From an uncultured Phocaeicola sp. (GTDB lineage Bacteria > Bacteroidota > Bacteroidia > Bacteroidales > Bacteroidaceae), in assembly GCA_947581855.1 (NCBI GenBank), contig CANPVZ010000011.1:75918-121366 (forward strand): a stretch of 45,449 nucleotides of DNA. Reading direction: 5' to 3'. Under the pieces are notes generated by a model that worked only from the letters and a program-made list of their open reading frames with translations, made no database searches and was not told where the DNA came from. Of this stretch, positions 1-9,877 are shown in pieces. The translations under genes and the position numbers were made by a program. Each line of letters opens with the position of its first letter. Within the stretch, counting starts at the first letter, position 1.

Positions 1-447
1 GCTGCTGCAAAAGAAGCTGGCGCTGACTATGTAGGTCTTGATGAATATATCGAAAAGATCAAAGGTGGATGGACTGATATTGATGTAATCATCACTATGC
101 CGTCTATCATGGGTAAAATTGGTGCTCTTGGTCGTGTGTTAGGTCCTCGTGGGTTAATGCCGAATCCAAAAAGTGGTACTGTAACGATGGATGTTGCTAA
201 AGCTGTAAAAGAGGTAAAGCAAGGTAAGATTGATTTTAAAGTTGATAAGAGCGGTATTGTTCATACATCAATTGGTAAAGTATCTTTCTCTGCAGATGCT
301 ATTCGCGAGAATGCAAAAGAGTTTCTTGCTATGATTAATAAGTTGAAACCTTCAGCAGCAAAAGGAACATATATAAAGAGTATTTATCTTTCTAGTACAA
401 TGAGTCCGGGTGTTAAAATTGACCCGAAATCTATAGAGGAAATCTAA
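1..447 (+). CDS. rplA: 50S ribosomal protein L1, 3' part
   Basis: The window opens inside this gene; 148 C-terminal codons are present in frame from base 1, out of about 230 usual for L1. L1 binds 23S rRNA at the mobile stalk near the E site and in many bacteria represses its own operon. The run [20 protein letters not shown] (about residues 40-60 of the visible part) is the typical L1 signature, and the C-terminal [10 protein letters not shown] is usual. The next gene, rplJ, starts 17 bases after the stop. The ATG at base 97 is internal and not a start; the true start is outside the window. Confidence 0.97.
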   Translation, partial: AAAKEAGADYVGLDEYIEKIKGGWTDIDVIITMPSIMGKIGALGRVLGPRGLMPNPKSGTVTMDVAKAVKEVKQGKIDFKVDKSGIVHTSIGKVSFSADAIRENAKEFLAMINKLKPSAAKGTYIKSIYLSSTMSPGVKIDPKSIEEI

Positions 448-464
448 AAAATTAAGGAGGAATC

Positions 465-977
465 ATGAGAAAGGAAGATAAAAATACGATTATATCACAG
501 CTCGCTAAATCGATAACTGAGTACGGACATTTTTATTTGGTTGATGTCACTGCAATGAATGCAGCTGCGACAACTAAACTTAGAAGAGAGTGCTTTAAGA
601 AAGAAGTGAAAATGGTTTTGGTGAAGAATACATTGCTTCACAAGGCATTTGAAACTTTGGATACAGATTACTCTCCTCTATATGATTGCTTAAAAGGCAC
701 AACTGCTGTATTATTTTGTAATGTAGCTAATGTACCGGCTAAGTTGATCAAAGATGTAGCAAATGATGGTATCCCTGGGTTAAAAGCTGCGTATGCTGAG
801 GAAAGCTTCTATATCGGAGCAGATCAATTAGATGCTCTTACGAGCATTAAGAGTAAGGACGAAGTCATTGCAGAGGTTATTGCATTGTTGCAATCTCCGG
901 TCAAGAACGTTGTTTCTGCTCTTCAATCAGGTGGAAACACCATTCACGGGGTTCTTAAGACTCTTGGTGAAAGATAA
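465..977 (+). CDS. rplJ: 50S ribosomal protein L10
   Basis: L10 anchors the L7/L12 dimers to the ribosomal stalk. The 170-aa length is normal. The N-terminal half (residues about 1-100) carries the rRNA-binding fold with the VDVTAMNAAATTKLRRE and VLVKNTLLHKAF segments. The C-terminal helix after residue 125 is the L12-binding tail. The start ATG has a clear purine-rich site, aaggagg, seven bases upstream, which is unusual in Bacteroidales, where most genes lack one. The gene lies between rplA and rplL in the conserved order. L10 with L12 is known to autoregulate translation of its operon in other bacteria; nothing here shows directly that it does so in this organism. Confidence 0.97.
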   Translation: MRKEDKNTIISQLAKSITEYGHFYLVDVTAMNAAATTKLRRECFKKEVKMVLVKNTLLHKAFETLDTDYSPLYDCLKGTTAVLFCNVANVPAKLIKDVANDGIPGLKAAYAEESFYIGADQLDALTSIKSKDEVIAEVIALLQSPVKNVVSALQSGGNTIHGVLKTLGER

Positions 978-1023
978 TTATAAAATTCAATTAAGTAATT
1001 AAACAATTAAAAATCATACAAAA

Positions 1024-1401
1024 ATGGCAGATTTAAAAGCTTTTGCAGAACAATTAGTTAACTTGACAGTAAAAGAAGTTAATGAACTTGCAACTATCCT
1101 TAAAGAAGAATACGGTATTGAACCTGCTGCTGCAGCTGTAGCTGTTGCTGCTGGTCCTGCTGCTGCTGGTGCAGCTGCTGCTGAAGAAAAGACTTCATTT
1201 GACGTTGTGTTGAAGAGCGCTGGTGCAGCTAAATTACAAGTTGTTAAAGCCGTTAAAGAGGCTTGCGGTCTTGGTTTGAAAGAAGCTAAAGACTTGGTAG
1301 ACGGTGCTCCTAGCACAGTAAAAGAAGGTCTTGCTAAAGACGAAGCTGAATCTTTGAAGAAAACTTTGGAAGAAGCTGGAGCTGAAGTTGAACTTAAATA
1401 A
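1024..1401 (+). CDS. rplL: 50S ribosomal protein L7/L12
   Basis: L12 is the multicopy stalk protein that recruits translation factors. At 125 aa it shows the three usual parts: an N-terminal dimerisation segment (residues 1-33), a very Ala-rich hinge (about 35-57, encoded by a GCT-rich repetitive stretch), and the C-terminal factor-binding domain containing [15 protein letters not shown]. The Ala-rich hinge also produces a long open frame on the opposite strand, which is a composition artefact. There is no Shine-Dalgarno site; the start sits after an A-rich leader. The gap to rpoB carries a strong hairpin (1429-1467) that could reduce read-through so that L12 is made in excess over RNA polymerase. 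Confidence 0.97.
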   Translation: MADLKAFAEQLVNLTVKEVNELATILKEEYGIEPAAAAVAVAAGPAAAGAAAAEEKTSFDVVLKSAGAAKLQVVKAVKEACGLGLKEAKDLVDGAPSTVKEGLAKDEAESLKKTLEEAGAEVELK

Positions 1402-1428
1402 AACAATAGCCTGTAAATCAGGAAATTC

Positions 1429-1467
1429 GGTTAAGAACCTACCGTGTAGGGGGTTCTTAACCTTTTT
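1429..1467 (+). terminator. rplL-rpoB intergenic hairpin, probable attenuator
   Basis: The 11-base arms GGTTAAGAACC (1429-1439) and GGTTCTTAACC (1452-1462) are perfectly complementary and are followed at once by five T residues. This is an intrinsic terminator shape inside an operon, so partial termination (attenuation) is the likely role, as known between rplL and rpoB in E. coli. I see no TAnnTTTG promoter box between it and rpoB. Confidence 0.75.
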
Positions 1468-1507
1468 GTGTCTATAATTAAATTAAGTTCTACTAATTCA
1501 CTGACAG

Positions 1508-4500
1508 ATGTCTTCAAATACTGTAAATCAAAGAGTTAATTTTGCTTCTATTAAAAATCCGATGCCTTATCCGGATTTTCTTGAGGTACAATTAAAGTCA
1601 TTCCGCGACTTCTTACAATTGGATACGCCGCCTGAGATGCGTAAAAATGATGGTTTATATAAGGTTTTTGCGGAAAACTTCCCTATTGCTGACACAAGAA
1701 ATAATTTTGTTCTTGAGTTTTTGGATTATTATATTGATCCCCCGCGCTATACAATTTCTGAATGTTTAGAGCGTGGGCTCACTTATAGTGTACCTTTAAA
1801 GGCGAAACTTAAATTGTACTGTACCGATCCCGATCATGAAGATTTTGATACGGTTATTCAGGATGTATTCCTTGGTCCGATTCCTTATATGACCGATAAC
1901 GGTACGTTTATCATCAATGGAGCTGAACGTGTTGTGGTTTCCCAGTTGCACCGTTCTCCAGGTGTTTTCTTTGGCCAAAGCATTCATGCAAATGGAACTC
2001 AACTTTATTCCGCACGTATTATTCCTTTTAAAGGTTCGTGGATTGAGTTTGCTACAGATATTAATAATGTGATGTATGCATACATCGACCGTAAGAAAAA
2101 ATTGCCCGTTACTACTTTACTTAGAGCTATTGGTTTTGAGAATGATAAAGATATTCTTGAGATCTTCAATTTGGCGGAAGAGATAAAGGTGAATAAGGCT
2201 AACCTGAAAAAGTGTATCGGACGTAAACTCGCTGCTCGTGTATTAAAAACATGGGTAGAAGATTTTGTAGATGAAGATACCGGAGAGGTAGTTTCTATTG
2301 AACGTAATGAGGTTATCATTGATCGTGAAACAGTTCTTGAAGCTGAACATATCGATGAAATACTCGAATCTGGTGTTCAAAATGTCTTAATTCATAAAGA
2401 GGAAGCTAACCAATCGGATTATTCTATTATATTTAATACTCTTCAGAAAGACCCGAGTAATTCGGAAAAAGAGGCTGTTCTCTATATTTATCGTCAATTG
2501 CGTAATGCAGACCCAGCTGATGATGCCAGTGCTCGTGAGGTTATCAATAACCTGTTCTTCTCTGAAAAAAGATATGACCTTGGCGATGTTGGTCGTTACA
2601 GAATCAATAAGAAATTGAATTTGTCGACGGATATGGATGTTAAGGTTCTTACAAAAGAAGATATTATTGAGATTATCAAATACTTGATTGAATTAATCAA
2701 TTCTAAGGCGGTAGTCGATGATATCGACCATTTAAGTAACAGGCGTGTACGCACAGTAGGTGAACAATTGTCTAATCAGTTTGCCATTGGATTGGCGCGT
2801 ATGTCCCGTACAATTCGCGAACGTATGAATGTTCGTGATAATGAGGTGTTTACTCCTACTGATTTAATTAATGCGAAGACAATTTCTTCTGTTATTAATT
2901 CTTTCTTCGGGACAAATGCCTTGTCGCAATTTATGGATCAAACAAATCCGCTGGCAGAAATTACACATAAAAGACGTCTTTCTGCTTTAGGTCCTGGTGG
3001 ATTGTCGCGTGAACGTGCCGGATTTGAAGTTCGTGATGTGCATTATACTCACTACGGTCGTCTTTGTCCGATTGAAACTCCTGAAGGTCCGAATATCGGT
3101 TTGATTTCTTCTTTGTGTGTATATGCAAAAATTAATAATTTAGGATTTATTGAAACTCCTTACCGCAAAGTAGTAGAGGGAAAGGTCGATCTTGCTAATG
3201 ATGAAATTGTATATCTAACTGCCGAAGAAGAAGAAAATAAAATTATAGCGCAGGGAAATGCTCCATTGAATGATAATGGGTTATTTGTTAAAAACAAGGT
3301 AAAAGCTCGTCAGGATGCCGATTATCCGGTTGTGGAACCGAATCAGGTAGAGTTAATGGATGTATCTCCTCAGCAGATTGCTTCTATCGCAGCTTCATTA
3401 ATTCCTTTCTTGGAGCATGATGATGCGAACCGTGCATTAATGGGATCGAACATGATGCGTCAGGCTGTTCCATTGTTAAAAACAGAAGCTCCTATTGTGG
3501 GAACTGGTATTGAAAAACAACTCTGTGAAGACTCTCGTACTCAAATTACTGCAGAAGGGGATGGGGTTATTGATTTTGTGGATGCTACAACTATTCGTAT
3601 CCTTTATGACAGAACAGAAGATGAGGATTTTGTGAGCTTCGAACCTGCATTAAAGGAATATAGAATACCTAAATTCCGTAGAACAAATCAAAATATGACA
3701 ATTGACCTGCGTCCTATTTGTGAAAAGGGACAGCGTGTGAAGAAAGGTGATATCTTGACAGAAGGTTATTCTACGGAGAAAGGTGAACTGGCTTTAGGTA
3801 AGAATTTATTGGTAGCGTATATGCCGTGGAAGGGATATAATTATGAGGATGCTATCGTGTTGAATGAGCGTGTAGTTAGAGAGGATATTTTAACTTCTGT
3901 GCACGTCGAAGAATTTTCTTTGGAAGTTCGTGAAACGAAGCGCGGTATGGAAGAATTGACCTCTGATATTCCTAATGTCAGTGAAGAGGCAACCAAAGAT
4001 TTGGACGAAAACGGTATTGTAAGAATCGGTGCACGCATTCAACCGGGTGATATATTGATTGGTAAGATTACTCCGAAGGGAGAGTCAGACCCTTCTCCGG
4101 AAGAAAAGTTGCTGCGCGCTATCTTTGGTGATAAAGCTGGTGATGTAAAAGATGCTTCTTTGAAAGCGTCTCCATCATTGAAAGGCGTGGTTATTGATAA
4201 AAAACTTTTTTCTCGTGCTATTAAGACTCGTAGTTCTAAATTGGCAGATAAAGCATTGTTACCGAAAATTGACGAAGAATTTGAAGGTAAAGTTGCCGAT
4301 TTAAAGGCTGTTTTGATTGATAAATTACTTGTATTGACAGAAGGTAATGTTTCCCAAGGAGTAAAAGATTATTTGGGAACAGAGGTTATTGCGAAGGGTT
4401 CCAAGTTTACAAAACGTGATTTGGATGCTTTAGATTATACGACTGTTCAATTGAGTAAGTGGACGGCTGATGCTCACAAGAATGATATGATTCGCGATTT

Positions 4501-5320
4501 AATCATTAACTTCTTGAAGAAATATAAGGAATTAGATGCCGAGTTGAAGCGTAAAAAGTTTGCTATTACTATTGGTGACGAATTACCTGCAGGTATTGTT
4601 CAGATGGCCAAAGTGTATGTGGCAAAGAAACGTAAGATTGGTGTCGGTGATAAGATGGCAGGACGTCACGGAAATAAAGGTATTGTTTCTCGTGTAGTTC
4701 GTCAGGAAGATATGCCATTTTTGGAAGACGGAACTCCGGTAGATATCGTGTTGAATCCGCTAGGTGTACCTTCACGTATGAATATCGGTCAGATATTTGA
4801 GGCTGTGTTAGGCTCTGCCGGAAGAAAACTTGGGGTTAAATTTGCCACTCCAATTTTTGACGGTGCAACGCTGGAGGATCTTTCTGAATGGACCGATAAA
4901 GCAGGTTTGCCACGTTATGGTAAAACTTATCTTTATGATGGAGGTACTGGGGAACGTTTTGACCAGCCGGCAACGGTAGGTGTTACTTACATGTTGAAGT
5001 TAGGACACATGGTAGAAGACAAAATGCACGCTCGTTCTATTGGTCCGTACTCGTTGATTACACAGCAACCTCTTGGTGGTAAGGCACAGTTTGGTGGCCA
5101 GCGTTTCGGAGAAATGGAGGTTTGGGCATTGGAGGCATTCGGTGCTGCTCACATTTTACAGGAAATCTTGACTATTAAATCTGATGATGTGGTAGGCCGT
5201 TCTAAAGCTTATGAGGCAATAGTAAAAGGTGAACCTATGCCGAATCCGGGTATTCCGGAATCACTTAATGTGTTATTGCATGAATTGAGAGGTCTTGGCT
5301 TGAGCATTAATCTGGAATAA
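1508..5320 (+). CDS. rpoB: DNA-directed RNA polymerase subunit beta
   Basis: This is the beta subunit of the core RNA polymerase, 1270 aa, the usual Bacteroidales length. The rifampicin-binding segment starts near residue 475 ([20 protein letters not shown]) and keeps the wild-type Asp, His and Ser positions known from E. coli 516, 526 and 531, so no classic resistance change is seen. The segment [18 protein letters not shown] and the C-terminal [20 protein letters not shown] region are intact. The start ATG follows the rplL-rpoB hairpin by about 40 bases. rpoC begins 32 bases after the stop, so the two are surely cotranscribed. Confidence 0.99.
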   Translation: MSSNTVNQRVNFASIKNPMPYPDFLEVQLKSFRDFLQLDTPPEMRKNDGLYKVFAENFPIADTRNNFVLEFLDYYIDPPRYTISECLERGLTYSVPLKAKLKLYCTDPDHEDFDTVIQDVFLGPIPYMTDNGTFIINGAERVVVSQLHRSPGVFFGQSIHANGTQLYSARIIPFKGSWIEFATDINNVMYAYIDRKKKLPVTTLLRAIGFENDKDILEIFNLAEEIKVNKANLKKCIGRKLAARVLKTWVEDFVDEDTGEVVSIERNEVIIDRETVLEAEHIDEILESGVQNVLIHKEEANQSDYSIIFNTLQKDPSNSEKEAVLYIYRQLRNADPADDASAREVINNLFFSEKRYDLGDVGRYRINKKLNLSTDMDVKVLTKEDIIEIIKYLIELINSKAVVDDIDHLSNRRVRTVGEQLSNQFAIGLARMSRTIRERMNVRDNEVFTPTDLINAKTISSVINSFFGTNALSQFMDQTNPLAEITHKRRLSALGPGGLSRERAGFEVRDVHYTHYGRLCPIETPEGPNIGLISSLCVYAKINNLGFIETPYRKVVEGKVDLANDEIVYLTAEEEENKIIAQGNAPLNDNGLFVKNKVKARQDADYPVVEPNQVELMDVSPQQIASIAASLIPFLEHDDANRALMGSNMMRQAVPLLKTEAPIVGTGIEKQLCEDSRTQITAEGDGVIDFVDATTIRILYDRTEDEDFVSFEPALKEYRIPKFRRTNQNMTIDLRPICEKGQRVKKGDILTEGYSTEKGELALGKNLLVAYMPWKGYNYEDAIVLNERVVREDILTSVHVEEFSLEVRETKRGMEELTSDIPNVSEEATKDLDENGIVRIGARIQPGDILIGKITPKGESDPSPEEKLLRAIFGDKAGDVKDASLKASPSLKGVVIDKKLFSRAIKTRSSKLADKALLPKIDEEFEGKVADLKAVLIDKLLVLTEGNVSQGVKDYLGTEVIAKGSKFTKRDLDALDYTTVQLSKWTADAHKNDMIRDLIINFLKKYKELDAELKRKKFAITIGDELPAGIVQMAKVYVAKKRKIGVGDKMAGRHGNKGIVSRVVRQEDMPFLEDGTPVDIVLNPLGVPSRMNIGQIFEAVLGSAGRKLGVKFATPIFDGATLEDLSEWTDKAGLPRYGKTYLYDGGTGERFDQPATVGVTYMLKLGHMVEDKMHARSIGPYSLITQQPLGGKAQFGGQRFGEMEVWALEAFGAAHILQEILTIKSDDVVGRSKAYEAIVKGEPMPNPGIPESLNVLLHELRGLGLSINLE

Positions 5321-5352
5321 TTTTATAACTCTTTACATTATATATAAGAAGT

Positions 5353-8300
5353 ATGGCTTTTAGAAAAGAAACGAAGATAAAGAGTAATTTTACGAAAATT
5401 TCTATTGGATTAGCTTCTCCGGAAGAAATCCTAGAGAATTCGAGCGGTGAAGTGTTGAAGCCGGAAACTATCAACTACCGTACTTATAAACCTGAACGTG
5501 ACGGTTTGTTCTGTGAACGTATATTCGGTCCGGTTAAGGATTATGAATGTCACTGTGGAAAGTATAAGCGTATCCGTTATAAAGGTATCGTTTGCGACCG
5601 TTGTGGTGTGGAGGTTACAGAAAAGAAAGTACGTCGTGAGCGTATGGGACACATTCAGTTGGTGGTTCCGGTAGCACATATTTGGTATTTCCGTTCATTG
5701 CCGAATAAAATCGGTTACTTGCTCGGTTTGCCGACTAAAAAACTTGATTCTGTTATTTATTATGAACGTTATGTTGTTATTCAGCCGGGTGTAAAGGCTG
5801 AAGATGGCATTAATACATATGATTTATTATCTGAAGAAGAGTATTTGGATATTTTGGATACACTTCCAAAAGATAATCAATTCCTTGAAGATACCGATCC
5901 GAACAAATTTATCGCTAAAATGGGAGCGGAAGCAATTTATGATTTGCTTTCACGTTTGGATTTAGATGCTCTTTCTTATGAATTGAGAGATAAGGCAGGA
6001 AGTGATTCTTCTCAACAACGTAAAACAGAAGCTTTAAAACGTTTACAAGTTGTCGAGTCATTTCGTGCTTCACGCGGACGTAACAAGCCTGAATGGATGA
6101 TTGTTCGTATTGTGCCGGTTATTCCGCCCGAGCTGCGTCCGCTGGTTCCGTTAGATGGTGGACGTTTTGCTACTTCTGACTTGAACGATTTATATCGTCG
6201 TGTGATTATCCGTAACAACCGTTTGAAGAGACTTATTGAGATTAAAGCACCTGAAGTGATCTTGCGTAATGAAAAACGTATGCTTCAGGAGGCTGTGGAT
6301 TCATTATTTGATAATTCTCGTAAGTCTAGTGCGGTAAAAACGGATGCCAATAGACCGTTGAAATCTCTTTCTGACAGTCTTAAAGGTAAACAAGGACGTT
6401 TCCGTCAGAACTTGTTAGGTAAGCGTGTTGACTATTCGGCTCGTTCGGTTATTGTCGTTGGACCGGAACTGAAAATGGGTGAATGTGGTATTCCTAAATT
6501 GATGGCTGCCGAGCTTTACAAACCGTTCATTATTCGTAAATTGATAGAGCGTGGTATTGTTAAGACTGTGAAATCAGCTAAGAAGATTGTTGACCGTAAG
6601 GAGCCTGTTATTTGGGATATTCTGGAATATGTGATGAAAGGTCATCCGGTGTTACTAAACCGTGCACCGACACTGCACCGTTTGGGTATCCAAGCTTTCC
6701 AGCCTAAAATGATTGAAGGTAAAGCTATTCAGTTACATCCGTTAGCATGTACGGCCTTCAATGCCGACTTCGATGGTGACCAGATGGCTGTTCACTTACC
6801 TTTAAGTAATGAAGCGGTATTGGAAGCACAAATGTTGATGCTTCAGTCACATAATATTTTGAATCCTGCTAATGGTGCTCCTATTACCGTACCTGCCCAA
6901 GATATGGTGCTTGGTTTATATTATATAACTAAATTACGTAAAGGAGCTAAAGGTGAGGGGTTGAAATTCTATGGTCCGGAAGAGGCTATTATTGCCTATA
7001 ATGAAGGTAAAGTAGATATTCATGCTCCGGTTCAGGTATTGGTAAATGACTTGGATGAAAACGGAAACATTGTGAAGATGATGCGCGAAACTTCAGTAGG
7101 GCGTATTATCGTTAACGAATTGGTTCCGGATGAGGTCGGCTATTTGAACACCATTATTTCCAAGAAGTCTTTGCGTGATATTATCAGTAATGTAATTAAG
7201 ACTGTCGGTGTAGCACGTGCTTGTGAATTCCTTGATGGAATTAAGAACTTAGGTTATAAAATGGCTTATCAGGGCGGTTTGTCTTTCAACTTAGGTGATA
7301 TTATTATCCCGAAAGAGAAGGAAGAACTAATTAAACGTGGTAACGAGGAAATCGAGCAAATCATGATGAACTATAACATGGGATTTATCACGGATAATGA
7401 ACGTTATAATCAGGTGATCGATACTTGGACTCACGTTAACAATGACCTGTCGAACATTTTGATGAAGACTATTTCTTCTGATGACCAAGGTTTCAATTCT
7501 GTATATATGATGTTGGATTCAGGTGCCCGTGGTTCTAAAGAACAGATTCGTCAGTTGTCCGGTATGCGTGGCTTGATGGCTAAACCGCAGAAAGCTGGTG
7601 CAGAAGGTGCTCAGATTATTGAAAACCCGATTCTTTCTAACTTTAAGGAAGGTCTGTCAGTGTTGGAGTACTTTATTTCAACCCACGGTGCTCGTAAAGG
7701 TTTGGCCGATACAGCATTGAAGACGGCTGACGCAGGATACTTGACTCGTCGTCTTGTAGATGTATCGCATGATGTGATTGTGAATGAAGAAGACTGTGGA
7801 ACACTTCGTGGTTTGGTTTGTACAGCATTAAAAAATAATGATGAAGTAATTGCGACTTTATATGAACGTATTTTAGGACGCGTTTCTGTTCACGATATCA
7901 TTCATCCTACTACGGGAGAACTTATTGTGGCCGGTGGAGAAGAAATTACGGAAGATATTGCGCAAAAGATCGAGGACTCCCCGATTGAAAGTGTAGAAAT
8001 CCGTTCTGTATTAACTTGTGAGTCTAAGAAAGGTGTATGTGCGAAATGTTACGGACGTAACTTGGCAACTAGCCGTATGGTGAACAAAGGTGAAGCTGTC
8101 GGTGTCATTGCTGCACAGTCAATCGGTGAACCGGGTACTCAGTTGACCTTGCGTACATTCCATGCCGGTGGTACGGCAGGTAACATAGCAGCCAATGCAA
8201 GTATTGTTGCTAAGCATGATGCACGTTTGGAGTTTGAAGAACTTCGTACGGTGGATACTGTAGAAGAAACCGGTGAATCGGTGAAGATTGTAGTAGGTCG

Positions 8301-9636
8301 TTTGGCCGAAGTACGTTTTATTGATGTGAATACTGGTATCGTTCTTTCTACTCACAATGTGCCTTACGGTTCTAAATTATATGCTGCTGATGGTGAAGTT
8401 GTTGAAAAAGGTAAACTTATTGCTAAGTGGGATCCTTTCAACGCTGTTATTATTACTGAAGCTGCTGGACGTGTTGAATTTGAGTCTGTAATCGAAGGTA
8501 TAACGTATAAGGTAGAATCGGATGAAGCTACAGGTTTGCGTGAAATCATCATCACAGAATCTAAGGATAAGACGAAAGTGCCTTCTGCACATATCATGTC
8601 GGAGGACGGTTCGCTAATCCGTACATATAACTTGCCGGTAGGTGGTCACGTAGTGGTTGAAAACAATCAGAAAGTGAAATCCGGTGATATTTTGGTTAAA
8701 ATTCCTCGTGCAGTAGGTAAGGCTGGCGATATTACCGGTGGTCTTCCTCGTGTTACGGAATTATTTGAAGCACGTAACCCGTCTAATCCGGCTGTCGTAT
8801 CAGAAATCGATGGTGAGGTGACTATGGGTAAAGTAAAACGTGGAAACCGTGAGATTATCGTAACATCCAAAACCGGGGAAATCAGAAAGTATCTGGTTGC
8901 TCTTTCTAAACAGATTCTTGTTCAAGAGAATGACTATGTACGTGCGGGAACTCCGTTGTCGGATGGTGCTATTACTCCTGCGGATATCTTAGCTATCAAA
9001 GGTCCTACGGCCGTGCAAGAATACATTGTGAATGAGGTTCAAGATGTATATCGTTTGCAAGGTGTGAAGATCAATGACAAGCACTTTGAGATTATCGTTC
9101 GCCAAATGATGCGTAAAGTTGAGATCAACGAACCGGGTGATACACGTTTCTTGGAACAGCAAGTTGTTGACAAACTTGAGTTCATGGAAGAAAATGATCG
9201 TATATGGGGTAAGAAGGTCGTTACGGATGCCGGTGATTCTGAAAATCTTGTTCCTGGTCAGATTGTAACAGCTCGTAAGTTGAGAGATGAAAATAGTATG
9301 TTGAAACGTCGCGACTTGAAACTTGTTGAGGTACGTGATGCTGTTCCTGCTACATCTACTCAGATACTTCAAGGTATTACCCGTGCCGCTTTACAGACTT
9401 CAAGCTTTATGTCGGCTGCTTCCTTCCAGGAAACAACGAAAGTATTGAATGAAGCAGCTATCAATGGCAAGGTAGATAAATTGGAAGGTATGAAGGAGAA
9501 CGTTATTTGCGGTCATTTGATTCCTGCCGGAACAGGTCAACGTGAGTTCGACAAGATTATTGTCGGTTCAAAAGAAGAGTATGACCGGATTCTTGCTAAC
9601 CGTAAAAATGTACTTGACTATAGCGAAGTAGAATAG
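5353..9636 (+). CDS. rpoC: DNA-directed RNA polymerase subunit beta'
   Basis: This is the beta-prime subunit, 1427 aa. The N-terminal zinc-binding cysteines are in [20 protein letters not shown] (about residues 65-90). The catalytic Mg-binding motif NADFDGD lies at residues 470-476. The second zinc site ([15 protein letters not shown]) and the trigger-loop/bridge region containing [13 protein letters not shown] follow. All key parts are intact. The gene ends the operon: three stem-loops follow within about 120 bases of the stop. The rpsL-rpsG-fusA genes, which often follow rpoC in bacteria, are not here. Confidence 0.99.
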   Translation: MAFRKETKIKSNFTKISIGLASPEEILENSSGEVLKPETINYRTYKPERDGLFCERIFGPVKDYECHCGKYKRIRYKGIVCDRCGVEVTEKKVRRERMGHIQLVVPVAHIWYFRSLPNKIGYLLGLPTKKLDSVIYYERYVVIQPGVKAEDGINTYDLLSEEEYLDILDTLPKDNQFLEDTDPNKFIAKMGAEAIYDLLSRLDLDALSYELRDKAGSDSSQQRKTEALKRLQVVESFRASRGRNKPEWMIVRIVPVIPPELRPLVPLDGGRFATSDLNDLYRRVIIRNNRLKRLIEIKAPEVILRNEKRMLQEAVDSLFDNSRKSSAVKTDANRPLKSLSDSLKGKQGRFRQNLLGKRVDYSARSVIVVGPELKMGECGIPKLMAAELYKPFIIRKLIERGIVKTVKSAKKIVDRKEPVIWDILEYVMKGHPVLLNRAPTLHRLGIQAFQPKMIEGKAIQLHPLACTAFNADFDGDQMAVHLPLSNEAVLEAQMLMLQSHNILNPANGAPITVPAQDMVLGLYYITKLRKGAKGEGLKFYGPEEAIIAYNEGKVDIHAPVQVLVNDLDENGNIVKMMRETSVGRIIVNELVPDEVGYLNTIISKKSLRDIISNVIKTVGVARACEFLDGIKNLGYKMAYQGGLSFNLGDIIIPKEKEELIKRGNEEIEQIMMNYNMGFITDNERYNQVIDTWTHVNNDLSNILMKTISSDDQGFNSVYMMLDSGARGSKEQIRQLSGMRGLMAKPQKAGAEGAQIIENPILSNFKEGLSVLEYFISTHGARKGLADTALKTADAGYLTRRLVDVSHDVIVNEEDCGTLRGLVCTALKNNDEVIATLYERILGRVSVHDIIHPTTGELIVAGGEEITEDIAQKIEDSPIESVEIRSVLTCESKKGVCAKCYGRNLATSRMVNKGEAVGVIAAQSIGEPGTQLTLRTFHAGGTAGNIAANASIVAKHDARLEFEELRTVDTVEETGESVKIVVGRLAEVRFIDVNTGIVLSTHNVPYGSKLYAADGEVVEKGKLIAKWDPFNAVIITEAAGRVEFESVIEGITYKVESDEATGLREIIITESKDKTKVPSAHIMSEDGSLIRTYNLPVGGHVVVENNQKVKSGDILVKIPRAVGKAGDITGGLPRVTELFEARNPSNPAVVSEIDGEVTMGKVKRGNREIIVTSKTGEIRKYLVALSKQILVQENDYVRAGTPLSDGAITPADILAIKGPTAVQEYIVNEVQDVYRLQGVKINDKHFEIIVRQMMRKVEINEPGDTRFLEQQVVDKLEFMEENDRIWGKKVVTDAGDSENLVPGQIVTARKLRDENSMLKRRDLKLVEVRDAVPATSTQILQGITRAALQTSSFMSAASFQETTKVLNEAAINGKVDKLEGMKENVICGHLIPAGTGQREFDKIIVGSKEEYDRILANRKNVLDYSEVE

Positions 9637-9648
9637 TTTCTATAAAGT

Positions 9649-9684
9649 AACCTTACATATAAACTCCAGTTTATATATAAGGTT
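9649..9684 (+). terminator. First hairpin after rpoC
   Basis: Arms AACCTTACATATAAACT (9649-9665) and AGTTTATATATAAGGTT (9668-9684) pair almost completely around a two-base loop. An A-rich stretch, not a T run, follows, so on its own this may act as an mRNA 3'-end stabiliser rather than a terminator. A small CCTCT/AGAGG stem comes next (about 9694-9710). Confidence 0.6.
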
Positions 9685-9721
9685 AAATAAAAAACCTCTT
9701 TTTTCAGAGGAAATAGAATGT

Positions 9722-9757
9722 AAGGCTGTCTCAGAATAAAACATGAGACAGCCTTTT
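9722..9757 (+). terminator. Rho-independent terminator of the rpl-rpoBC operon
   Basis: A perfect 12-base stem, AAGGCTGTCTCA (9722-9733) with TGAGACAGCCTT (9744-9755), has a 10-base loop and a T-rich 3' side. The AGGCTGTCTC type of stem is common at Bacteroides operon ends. Confidence 0.85.
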
Positions 9758-9815
9758 GTTATTTATGTATTCATTTGTCACCTCTCAGAATAAATTCAGC
9801 TTTTTAAGGTAATTA

Positions 9816-9847
9816 TTGCTTTAGAATAAAAAAATGTGTTACTTTCG
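9816..9847 (+). promoter_or_regulatory. Promoter of the TonB-plug protein gene
   Basis: TTG at 9816-9818 and TACTTTCG at 9840-9847 (one mismatch to the Bacteroides -7 box TAnnTTTG) are 21 bases apart, close to the usual spacing. The -7 box overlaps the upstream part of the longest open frame, which argues that translation starts at 9878. Confidence 0.55.
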
Positions 9848-9877
9848 TATCATATTGAGAACTTTAAATCGTTTTTT

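Noticed and set aside
1014..1406. Long Ala/Ser-rich open frame opposite rplL
   Set aside because: It is the mirror of the GCT-rich codons of the L12 hinge and has no family features.
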